In this document: piece after piece, positions 1 to 6,147 of the stretch
How positions within the stretch are numbered: position 1 is the first letter of the stretch
Layout of the letters: each line of letters opens with the position of its first letter
Origin: Oscillospiraceae bacterium
Lineage (GTDB): Bacteria; Bacillota; Clostridia; Oscillospirales; Butyricicoccaceae
Reading direction: 5' to 3'
Assembly: GCA_902797555.1 (NCBI GenBank)
Contig: CADBTM010000021.1
Span: 1 to 7,521, forward strand
DNA: 7,521 bases
The notes under the pieces: generated by a model
Seen by the model: only the letters and a program-made list of their open reading frames with translations
What the model was told of the DNA's origin: nothing
The model's database searches: none
Position numbers and translations under genes: made by a program

Positions 1-865
1 CGCCGTGGCGCTGGTCGGGCTGGCCGGGGTGCTCATCCGCATTTTCGGCATCAATCCCAGCGCTGAGATCGAAGAGGTCAGCGAGGATGAGATCCGCCTG
101 ATGGTGGACGCCGGCGAAGAGAGCGGAGCCATCCAGAGCGAGGAAAAAGAGCTGATCGAAAATATCTTTGAATTTGACGATACCACCGCCGAGGAAATCA
201 TGGTGCACCGCACCGACATGACGGTGATCTGGCTGGAGGACACCGATGAGGAGATCACCCGCACCATCGTGGAGAGCGGCCTTTCCCGCTTCCCCGTGTG
301 CGGTGAGGACGTGGACGACATCCTGGGCATCCTCAGCACGAGAGAATATCTGCTCAACGGCAGAGACGGCCACCCCAAGGCCCTCAAGGATCTGATCCGT
401 CCCGCCCACTTCGTCCCCGAATCGGTAAAGGCCGACGTGCTTTTGCGGGAAATGCAGCAGAAAAAGACCCACATGGCCATCGTGGTGGATGAATATGGCG
501 GCACCTCCGGTCTGGTGACCATGGAGGATCTGCTGGAAGAGCTGGTGGGCGAGATCTACGACGAGTTTGACACGGTGGAGGAACAGGAGATCTCCCAGAT
601 CGGGGACAACCTGTGGCGCATCGCCGGCTCCGCCCAGATGGAGGACGTGGCCAAGGCGCTGGAGCTGGAGCTCTCCGAAGAGGAGGAGGACGAATACGAG
701 ACCATGGGCGGTCTGGTGTTCAGCCAGCTTTCCGTGATCCCCGAGGACGGCGCTCAGCCCGAGGTGGAGGCGCTGGGCCTGCACATCAAGGTGCTGGAGA
801 TCACCGATCACCGGGTAGAGTGGACGCAGGTGAGCAAGCTGCCTGCTCCCAAGGAAGAAGAATAA
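1..865 (+). CDS. CNNM/CorC (HlyC)-type transporter with CBS pair, 3' part
   Basis: The gene begins upstream of the window; the GTG at 5 is only an internal valine codon, and about 287 codons are visible. The first ~15 residues are hydrophobic and look like the end of the last helix of an N-terminal DUF21/CNNM membrane domain. Next come an acidic linker and helix (about 22-58), a CBS pair (about 62-120 and 128-188) and a C-terminal CorC_HlyC domain (about 195-275). Typical family sequences are EEVSEDEIRLMVDAGEESG, EIMVHRTDM and the second-CBS stretch VVDEYGGTSGLVTMEDLLEE. Proteins of this family are membrane-bound and associated with Mg2+/Co2+ export or tolerance; many are annotated as 'hemolysin family protein' although haemolysis is rarely shown. 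CBS domains usually bind adenine nucleotides. The C-terminus is acidic and ends PKEEE. A strong terminator follows 10 nt after the stop. The family call is firm; the transported ion is not known from sequence. Confidence 0.93.
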   Translation, partial: AVALVGLAGVLIRIFGINPSAEIEEVSEDEIRLMVDAGEESGAIQSEEKELIENIFEFDDTTAEEIMVHRTDMTVIWLEDTDEEITRTIVESGLSRFPVCGEDVDDILGILSTREYLLNGRDGHPKALKDLIRPAHFVPESVKADVLLREMQQKKTHMAIVVDEYGGTSGLVTMEDLLEELVGEIYDEFDTVEEQEISQIGDNLWRIAGSAQMEDVAKALELELSEEEEDEYETMGGLVFSQLSVIPEDGAQPEVEALGLHIKVLEITDHRVEWTQVSKLPAPKEEE

Positions 866-875
866 CCGTGTTTTC

Positions 876-910
876 GCCGCTTTCCCTTCAAAATGGAAAG
901 CGGCATTTTT
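876..910 (+). terminator. Intrinsic terminator after the CorC-like gene
   Basis: A perfect 10-bp inverted repeat, GCCGCTTTCC (876-885) and GGAAAGCGGC (895-904), with a 9-nt loop is followed by ATTTTT (905-910). It starts 10 nt after the upstream stop codon. An ATG at 893 that is in frame with the MATE gene lies across the loop/stem boundary and is very unlikely to be the true start. Confidence 0.88.
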
Positions 911-914
911 CAGG

Positions 915-920
915 CAGGTG
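915..920 (+). promoter_or_regulatory. Shine-Dalgarno site of the MATE gene
   Basis: CAGGTG ends 5 nt before the ATG at 926. This decides the start against the in-frame ATG at 893, which has no such site and lies within a terminator hairpin. Confidence 0.7.
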
Positions 921-925
921 AATCT

Positions 926-2305
926 ATGGCAAGAATACAAACCAAAAATGTGGATATGGTCAACGGCCCGCTGACCGGAAAGATCATCCGGTTTGCCATT
1001 CCGGTGGCGCTGTCAGGCATGCTGCAGCTGCTGTACAACGCCGCCGACGTCATCGTGGTTGGCAAATTTGCGGGGGCGACCTCGCTGGCGGCGGTGGGCT
1101 CCACCGGCTCACTGGTCAATCTGCTGGTCAATCTGTTTATGGGCGTTTCGGTGGGCTGCAACGTGCTGGTGGCCAGATATTACGGCGCCCGAAGAGAGCA
1201 GTCGGTCTCCGAGGCCGTCCACTGCGCGGTGGCGGCCAGCGTCATCATCGGTCTGCTGGCCAGCGCCGTGGGATTGATCTTTTCCACGCCGCTGCTGCGG
1301 CTGATGGGCTCGCCGGAGGACGTGCTTCCCAAGGCGTCCCTATATCTGCGCATCTATTTCTGCGGAGCGCCCTTCAACATCGCCTACAACTTCGGCGCCG
1401 CCGTTTTGCGGGCGGTGGGCGATACAAAGCGCCCGCTGTATATCCTCACGGCGGCGGGGGCGGTCAACGTCATCCTGAACCTTGTCACCGTCATCCTGCT
1501 CAAGATGGACGTGGCCGGCGTGGCCGTGGCCACGGTGGCATCCCAGCTGATCTCCTGCTTCCTCGTCATGCGGTGCCTCACCCTGCGGGATGACTGCTGC
1601 CGCCTATATTGGAAGCAGATCCGTATCTACGGGGACAAGCTGAAGGAGATGATCCGCATCGGTCTGCCTGCGGGCATCCAGGGCTGTCTGTTCTCCCTGT
1701 CCAACGTGGTGATCCAGTCGTCGGTCAATTCCTTCGGCTCGATCGTCATGGCGGGCAATTCCGCCGCCTCCAACATCGAGGGCTTTGTGTGGACGGCCAT
1801 GAACGCCGTCTATCAGGCCTGCATCACCTTCGTCAGCCAGAATCTGGGCGCGGGCAAGCTGGATCGCATCAAAAAGGTGCTCGTCAACTGCCTGCTCATC
1901 GTCACCGCCGTTGGGGTGGCCCTGGGCGGGACGGCCTATCTCTTCCGCCACACCCTGCTGGGCATCTATGCCTCCGACAGCGAGGGTCTGCGGGAACAGA
2001 TCATTCAGGTGGGCGCCATCCGCATGTTTTACGTATGCCAGATGTATCTGTTCTGCGGGTGGATGGACGTCACCTGCGGCGGCATGCGGGGTCTGGGGCG
2101 GTCGTGGCTGCCCACCTCGGTCTCCCTGATGGGTGCATGCGTTTTCCGGGTGATCTGGATCAACACCGTTTTCCGCGCCGCGCCAAAGCTGGAAAACATC
2201 TATATCTCCTATCCCATCTCGTGGCTGGCCACCTTTGCCGTGCATCTGCTCTGCTTTGTCCTGTGCTATAAGGCGCTGAAAAAACAGATGCCGACCACGG
2301 AATGA
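926..2305 (+). CDS. MATE family multidrug/cation efflux transporter
   Basis: The 459-residue protein fits the usual MATE length (about 440-480) and the 12-helix pattern of two related six-helix halves. Family marks are the N-terminal GPLTGKIIRFAIPVALSG stretch leading into helix 1, the LLYNAADVIVVGKFAG segment, the LRAVGDTKRPL motif near residues 161-171, and in the second half GLPAGIQGCLFSLSN and ITFVSQNLGAG. MATE proteins export drugs or other organic compounds across the cytoplasmic membrane using Na+ or H+ gradients; the substrate here cannot be read from sequence. I chose the ATG at 926 because AGGTG (916-920) lies 5 nt upstream. An in-frame ATG at 893 would add 11 residues but sits within the preceding terminator hairpin. 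Only 15 nt separate the terminator T-run from this ATG, so no promoter fits between them. The gene converges on the NAGPA-SLH gene. Confidence 0.95.
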   Translation: MARIQTKNVDMVNGPLTGKIIRFAIPVALSGMLQLLYNAADVIVVGKFAGATSLAAVGSTGSLVNLLVNLFMGVSVGCNVLVARYYGARREQSVSEAVHCAVAASVIIGLLASAVGLIFSTPLLRLMGSPEDVLPKASLYLRIYFCGAPFNIAYNFGAAVLRAVGDTKRPLYILTAAGAVNVILNLVTVILLKMDVAGVAVATVASQLISCFLVMRCLTLRDDCCRLYWKQIRIYGDKLKEMIRIGLPAGIQGCLFSLSNVVIQSSVNSFGSIVMAGNSAASNIEGFVWTAMNAVYQACITFVSQNLGAGKLDRIKKVLVNCLLIVTAVGVALGGTAYLFRHTLLGIYASDSEGLREQIIQVGAIRMFYVCQMYLFCGWMDVTCGGMRGLGRSWLPTSVSLMGACVFRVIWINTVFRAAPKLENIYISYPISWLATFAVHLLCFVLCYKALKKQMPTTE

Positions 2306-2316
2306 AATACACAATA

Positions 2317-2348
2317 AAAAAACAGCTCGCATACGCGAGCTGTTTTTT
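2317..2348. terminator. Bidirectional intrinsic terminator between convergent genes
   Basis: AACAGCTCGC (2321-2330) and GCGAGCTGTT (2335-2344) form a perfect stem around an ATAC loop. The stem is flanked by an A-run on the left and a T-run on the right, which can extend the pairing. Read rightward it ends the MATE gene (stop at 2303-2305); read leftward it ends the NAGPA-SLH gene (stop at 2359-2361). It fills nearly all of the 53-nt gap. Confidence 0.93.
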
Positions 2349-2358
2349 TATGATTCGT

Positions 2359-5283
2359 TCAGTCCATCCGGTACAGCAGGGCGGCAAACTCACCCCTGGT
2401 GATGGTGCCGGTGGGGTTGACCTTTCCGGCGGCGCCGTTGACGATGCCCAGAGCGGTCAGAAGATCCACATGGTCTCTCGCCCACGCGGGAACGGAGGAG
2501 GCATCGTCATAGGAGCAGGGGCCGTAGCTGTAGCCCCGGGAAAGGGTCCGTCCCAAAATGGTCATGATCTGCGCCCGGGAGCAGGGCGCGGCGGGATTGA
2601 GCACCGAGCGCCCCTTGCTGTCGATCGAGCCCTTCATGATGCCCAGCGCATACATCGCCTTCACATGGGGCAGCGCCCACCCGGGGATGGAGGAAGCGTC
2701 CTCATAGGGCAGGGTCACGCCGGCATACTCGTCGGTGTTGACCCCCAGATAGCGGGACAGCATGGTGGCCGCCATGGCGTTGTTCACCGTTTCGGCGGGA
2801 CCGAAGGTGGCTGCGTCGGAAAAGACGCCCTTGCCGTGAAGATATTCCACATAGGGTGCCGACCAGTGTCTCGCCAGATCGGAATAGGTGGGCGCGGCGG
2901 GGGTGCCCACGTCCAGGCTCTTGCGGGTCAGGTTGCCCATCTTGTCCCAGGCCAGCAGCGTGACCCGATGCAGTTCGCCGTCGGCGGGGAGATATGCCCG
3001 CAGCGCGCCGTTCTGGAAGGTGAAGGAGACTTCCCTGCCGTCCACCGTCAGGGTCAGCTCCTCAGCGGTGATCCCTGCACCGCCCTGATCGGAGACCGCG
3101 CCGGTGAGGACGCCGTTGTCCGCCGTCAGCTCGACCGTGGGCGGGATAAGATCCTGCACCACCTCGCCATAGTGGGCGCACAGCTGATCCAGCCAGACGG
3201 TCTGGTCGCCCTCGCCCAGGGCGCAAAAGCCCAGCAGCTTGTCGGCATTTTCGGGCACCTGGGCGGTGACGAACTGCCAGCCCGGCCCCGCCAGCTGGAA
3301 GGGCGCCACAGGATAGTCGCTTTCGTCCAGCGCATCGTTGTCATCCTTTGCGGAGAACAGGAATGCCCAGTTGCCGCTGCCCCTTGCCACCACGGTGAGA
3401 TGGGAGGGATCCTCCACCGTCAGCGGCTCGTCAAAGAGATATTCCGCCGAGTCGTCCTCCCTGCCCCGATAGGTCAGCTTGAGCGATCCAAACCCATAGC
3501 GCACGTTTTCCGCAGCCGTTTCGGTGACGGCGGCGGCCTCTGCCGCGCCAAAGGTATCCACGGTCTCGTTGTCCAGTCCGGTGATCAGCCGGGACTGCTT
3601 GCTTTCCACAGACACGGGGATCTTTACCGAGACCCCACCGTAGGAAACGATGATGGTGCCCGTCCCGCCGTACATCGAGGCGATGAACAGGCCGTTTTTG
3701 TCGATTTCGCCCACGCTGCCCTCCACGGCAAAGCGGAACAGATCGTCGGAGGAAAGGAGGGTGCGCAGCCCGTCAGAGGCCGTCACGTCCAGATCGACGG
3801 CCTCGCCCCGACCCAGATTCAGACCGGTGACGGCGGCGCCGCCGCTGGTGACCTTGAGGCTCTCCACCCGATCGACCACCAGGATCTCGGCCTGCTGGCA
3901 GTGCTTGTCTCCGGTGGTGATGGTGCACCAGCCGGGCACGTCGGGGGCGTAGAACACGCCGTCCTCCACCATGCCCCGGTCGGCCTCCAGCTCGTCGGTG
4001 ACATCGGCAAAGGCGCGAAAATAGCGGTTGTAGGACACGGCGGAAACTTCGACCGCCGCACCGGGAAGCATGGCTGCCGAACGGGGATAGACCACGCTGC
4101 CGTAGCGATTGCCCCGATCCGTTCCGTCAGAAACAAACAGGATATAGGTGGCGCAGCCCCGAGGCGCGCCGTCGGAGGGCGAAGAAATCAGCCGGGGCTC
4201 CTGACCCGGATAAGCCGCGGCGATGGCCGACGAGCCGCCTCCGTCCAGATTGACCACGGTGACGCAGCCCGCGTCCAGCAGCATGCGGGCGGCCTCCAGC
4301 AGAGAAATGCCGGCGCTCAGGCCGGACTGCCGTCCGTCGCATTCCAGAATGGAGAACGAGCCGTCCTCCCGCACGCCCAGCACGGTGCGGGGTGCGACCT
4401 CGGTTTTGGCCTCGTCGGTGAGCGCACCCTCCCAGGCGAGAAGATTGCCCGCGCCGCAGCTCCACACCACCTGCTCCCACACGGGATCCTCGGTGCGGAT
4501 GTCAATTTCGATCTCATCGCCCACGGCGATGTTTTCCAGCGAATAACCCGGCTTGTTGGCGTCGGTAAGGCTGATCACCAGCTCGTTTTCCCCGATGGGC
4601 GTGGCGTTTGTGTGCTCCGCCGACAAAACGGTGGTGCGCAGGGTGTCGCCGATGGTCAGCGCCTTGTCCCGCCGCACGGAGAGCACGATCTCGGTGCCCT
4701 GGGCGGTGGTGCCGGTGGTGGGGTCAAAATCGGAGGAGTAGAGATACACACCCTCGTTGGTGCGCACGTTGTTGAGGGCATATACCGGCATTTCCTGTCC
4801 GTCGGGCAGGGTGAGGGTGATGGTCAGCCTGGGCGCGCCCACCACGGCGGTGCCGTCCTCCAGAAAGCCCACGGCGTTCCACGCGCCGTCGCTGGAGACA
4901 AGGCGGCCGTTCTGGATCGTCATGCCGGTGGGGATGCCCGAGCCGGTGAAGAAATAGTCGCCGTTGACGGCGGCCACCACGTCATAGCCCACCTCGGATG
5001 CATAGTCCATCACGGTCTGGATGGGAGATTTTCCGTTGAGATATTCCCCATAGAGCACCAGCGGATACACGCTGCCGTTGGGGGTATAGTCCAGCAGGAA
5101 GGACTGGCGGTAAACGCCGCCCTCCGACCGGCTGTTTTCCTGTGTGAGGATCAGGTCTGGGGCGAGCTCGGTCACCTCCTGCCACCGCTTTGCCTCGGCC
5201 GCCGCGGCGGCAAAAGGCATCAGCGAGAGCGCCATCATCACAGACAACGCGAGCGCAAGCGCGCGGAACGATCTTTTTTTCAT
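2359..5283 (-). CDS. Secreted phosphodiester glycosidase (NAGPA domain) with three SLH repeats
   Basis: The 974-residue protein begins with a signal peptide: MKKR, a hydrophobic core, and a likely AAAAAE cleavage region near residue 30. A NAGPA domain spans about 95-385, with its hallmark NGDYF (107-111), APRTVLGVREDG (297-308) and NLDGGGSS (345-352). Human NAGPA removes GlcNAc from GlcNAc-phosphate diesters; bacterial relatives are assumed to cleave phosphodiester-linked sugars of envelope or extracellular glycans, but the substrate here is unknown. Next come an Ig-like region (about 395-560), a region resembling a carbohydrate-binding beta-sandwich (about 565-710), another Ig-like stretch starting PPTVELTADNGVLTGAVSDQGG (about 714-792), and three SLH repeats (about 798-850, 858-918 and 923-974), which would bind secondary cell-wall polymer. 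AAAGGAG (5289-5295) lies 5 nt before the ATG. The gene appears monocistronic, with its own promoter and terminator. The NAGPA and SLH calls are firm; the middle domains are inferred from texture. Confidence 0.93.
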   Translation of the reverse strand: MKKRSFRALALALSVMMALSLMPFAAAAAEAKRWQEVTELAPDLILTQENSRSEGGVYRQSFLLDYTPNGSVYPLVLYGEYLNGKSPIQTVMDYASEVGYDVVAAVNGDYFFTGSGIPTGMTIQNGRLVSSDGAWNAVGFLEDGTAVVGAPRLTITLTLPDGQEMPVYALNNVRTNEGVYLYSSDFDPTTGTTAQGTEIVLSVRRDKALTIGDTLRTTVLSAEHTNATPIGENELVISLTDANKPGYSLENIAVGDEIEIDIRTEDPVWEQVVWSCGAGNLLAWEGALTDEAKTEVAPRTVLGVREDGSFSILECDGRQSGLSAGISLLEAARMLLDAGCVTVVNLDGGGSSAIAAAYPGQEPRLISSPSDGAPRGCATYILFVSDGTDRGNRYGSVVYPRSAAMLPGAAVEVSAVSYNRYFRAFADVTDELEADRGMVEDGVFYAPDVPGWCTITTGDKHCQQAEILVVDRVESLKVTSGGAAVTGLNLGRGEAVDLDVTASDGLRTLLSSDDLFRFAVEGSVGEIDKNGLFIASMYGGTGTIIVSYGGVSVKIPVSVESKQSRLITGLDNETVDTFGAAEAAAVTETAAENVRYGFGSLKLTYRGREDDSAEYLFDEPLTVEDPSHLTVVARGSGNWAFLFSAKDDNDALDESDYPVAPFQLAGPGWQFVTAQVPENADKLLGFCALGEGDQTVWLDQLCAHYGEVVQDLIPPTVELTADNGVLTGAVSDQGGAGITAEELTLTVDGREVSFTFQNGALRAYLPADGELHRVTLLAWDKMGNLTRKSLDVGTPAAPTYSDLARHWSAPYVEYLHGKGVFSDAATFGPAETVNNAMAATMLSRYLGVNTDEYAGVTLPYEDASSIPGWALPHVKAMYALGIMKGSIDSKGRSVLNPAAPCSRAQIMTILGRTLSRGYSYGPCSYDDASSVPAWARDHVDLLTALGIVNGAAGKVNPTGTITRGEFAALLYRMD

Positions 5284-5288
5284 GGGAA

Positions 5289-5295
5289 CTCCTTT
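5289..5295 (-). promoter_or_regulatory. Shine-Dalgarno site of the NAGPA-SLH gene
   Basis: Read on the - strand this is AAAGGAG, 5 nt upstream of the ATG at 5283. It supports that start, which also gives a textbook signal peptide. Confidence 0.85.
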
Positions 5296-5321
5296 CCAGC
5301 GGAACCGATGATACTGATTCT

Positions 5322-5350
5322 ATTATACAGGATCAAGCAAAAAAAGGCAC
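5322..5350 (-). promoter_or_regulatory. Candidate promoter of the NAGPA-SLH gene
   Basis: On the - strand a perfect TATAAT occurs at 5327-5322, preceded directly by TG. It lies about 40 nt upstream of the start codon, which would leave an untranslated leader of roughly 30 nt. No good TTGACA-like -35 box is seen at 16-18 nt spacing; the nearest sequence there (about 5344-5350) is a poor match. The -10 box is seen directly; its use as a promoter is inferred. Confidence 0.5.
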
Positions 5351-5387
5351 CCCTATATTTCTGAAAAAATCATAAAGATTTTTGAAA

Positions 5388-5406
5388 TTTCCACAAGATA
5401 TGGAAA
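5388..5406. repeat. Small inverted repeat beside the operon terminator
   Basis: TTTCCA (5388-5393) and TGGAAA (5401-5406) pair around a 7-nt loop, directly next to the 5407-5432 hairpin. It is AT-rich and weak, and lies between the operon terminator and the NAGPA-SLH promoter. It could be a second terminator element, an operator or chance. Confidence 0.35.
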
Positions 5407-5432
5407 ATCCCCGCGGGAAAACCCGCGGGGAT
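5407..5432 (-). terminator. Intrinsic terminator of the right-hand operon
   Basis: ATCCCCGCGGG and CCCGCGGGGAT form a perfect 11-bp, GC-rich stem around an AAAA loop (TTTT on the - strand). Read leftward, the stem is followed by TTTTCC, a short U-run. It begins 5 nt past the stop of the small membrane protein gene. The short U-run makes it weaker in form than the other two terminators, but its position is right. Confidence 0.75.
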
Positions 5433-5437
5433 GCGGC

Positions 5438-5638
5438 TTATTTTTTCTTCTTTTTGTTTCCGAACTGTTCCCGGTATTGCTCGCCGCGACCCAGCAGCGC
5501 AAAGATCGCCACGCAGGCGATGATCCCCAGCCAGAAAAAGGGCTCCCACCCGGTGACGCGCTTGAGCACCGTGCCCAGCAGCGCCGCCGCGATGGCCAGC
5601 AGCAGGCGGGAGAGCTTGTCGATCTTGACGTTCATCAC
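5438..5638 (-). CDS. Small two-helix membrane protein, last gene of the operon
   Basis: The 66-residue product (65 if the second codon is used) has an amphipathic basic N-terminus, a hydrophobic segment at about 10-25 (LLLAIAAALLGTVL), a short turn with WEPFFW, a second segment at about 32-48, and a polar tail ending in five lysines. I do not recognise a family. The sequence GTGATG gives two starts: GTG at 5638, a 4-nt overlap with the nitroreductase stop, or ATG at 5635, sharing one base with it. There is no clear Shine-Dalgarno site, so translation probably depends on coupling to the upstream gene. Codon use resembles its neighbours, and the tight overlap plus a terminator directly after the stop support a real gene. 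It is probably a membrane-inserted accessory or structural peptide; no function can be assigned. Confidence 0.72.
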   Translation of the reverse strand: MMNVKIDKLSRLLLAIAAALLGTVLKRVTGWEPFFWLGIIACVAIFALLGRGEQYREQFGNKKKKK

Positions 5639-6147
5639 AGGTATTTCACCGTCTCTTCCAGGCTCTTGCGGCTGCCGTGCATGGAGGAGGGATGGGCGTC
5701 GTCCGCGGGATAGCCCAGAGGCAGCAGGGCGTAAACCTCCTGATCCTCCGGCAGGTCAAAGAGCTTTTTGGCGCCTTCGGTGTCAAACCAGCACACCCAG
5801 GTGCTGCCCAGGCCCAGTTCCTTGGCTGCCAGCATCATCTGGGTGGTGACGATGGAGCAGTCCATCTCGGTGCTGGGACGGTCGTTGAAGGGGTTGACCC
5901 AGCCCTCCTTGGGGGCGCCCGCCACCAAAAGCACCACCGGTGCATTGAAGGCGCAGCGGGTGAGGCCGCGGATCTTTTCAATGGCCTCCGGGCTCTTCAG
6001 AACATAGATGCGCTGGGGCTGCATGTTCTTTGCCGTGGGGGCGCAGGCGCCGGCCTCCAGCACCTTTTGCAGCTTTTCCTCCTCTACCGGGCGCTCGGCA
6101 AACTTGCGCACCGAATATCGTTCCTTTACCAATTCCTGAAAGTTCAT
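5635..6147 (-). CDS. FMN-dependent nitroreductase family protein
   Basis: This 170-residue protein has the length and order of a short nitroreductase (PF00881). It opens with MNFQELVKERYSVRKF, whose RYSVRKF contacts FMN phosphate in relatives, followed by APTAKNMQP (36-44), the conserved asparagine/glutamine FMN loop. GLGSTWVCWF (112-121) and LLPLGYPADD (141-150) follow, and the end HGSRKSLEETVKYL matches the usual R-K-x-LEE tail. Such proteins use NAD(P)H to reduce nitro compounds, quinones or other electron acceptors in the cytoplasm; the physiological substrate is unknown. The start at 6147 is supported by AAAGGAG (6156-6162) at 8-nt spacing. There is no stop codon between ruvX and this gene: it also forms the C-terminal half of one continuous 324-codon frame. 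Its stop overlaps the start of the small membrane protein gene. Confidence 0.92.
   Translation of the reverse strand: MNFQELVKERYSVRKFAERPVEEEKLQKVLEAGACAPTAKNMQPQRIYVLKSPEAIEKIRGLTRCAFNAPVVLLVAGAPKEGWVNPFNDRPSTEMDCSIVTTQMMLAAKELGLGSTWVCWFDTEGAKKLFDLPEDQEVYALLPLGYPADDAHPSSMHGSRKSLEETVKYL

Noticed and set aside
893..925. Longer MATE start at the ATG at 893
   Set aside because: This ATG lies at the loop/stem edge of the intrinsic terminator and has no Shine-Dalgarno site, while 926 has one and begins like other MATE proteins.
1604..2332. A 242-codon - strand frame opposite the MATE gene
   Set aside because: Shadow of the MATE coding sequence; the product is His/Gly/Asp-rich without membrane segments or a known domain.
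2302..5364. A 1020-codon open frame on the + strand, antisense to the NAGPA-SLH gene
   Set aside because: It runs opposite a clearly real gene whose G/C-rich third positions suppress stops on the other strand. Its product is full of Gly, His and Arg with no domain, and it starts across the MATE stop and runs through the terminator hairpin.
5441..5458. T-rich run that could be the U-tract of a + strand terminator with the 5407-5432 hairpin
   Set aside because: It encodes the lysine tail of the small membrane protein on the - strand, lies 8 nt beyond the stem, and no + strand gene leads into it, although weak terminator action on antisense transcripts is possible.
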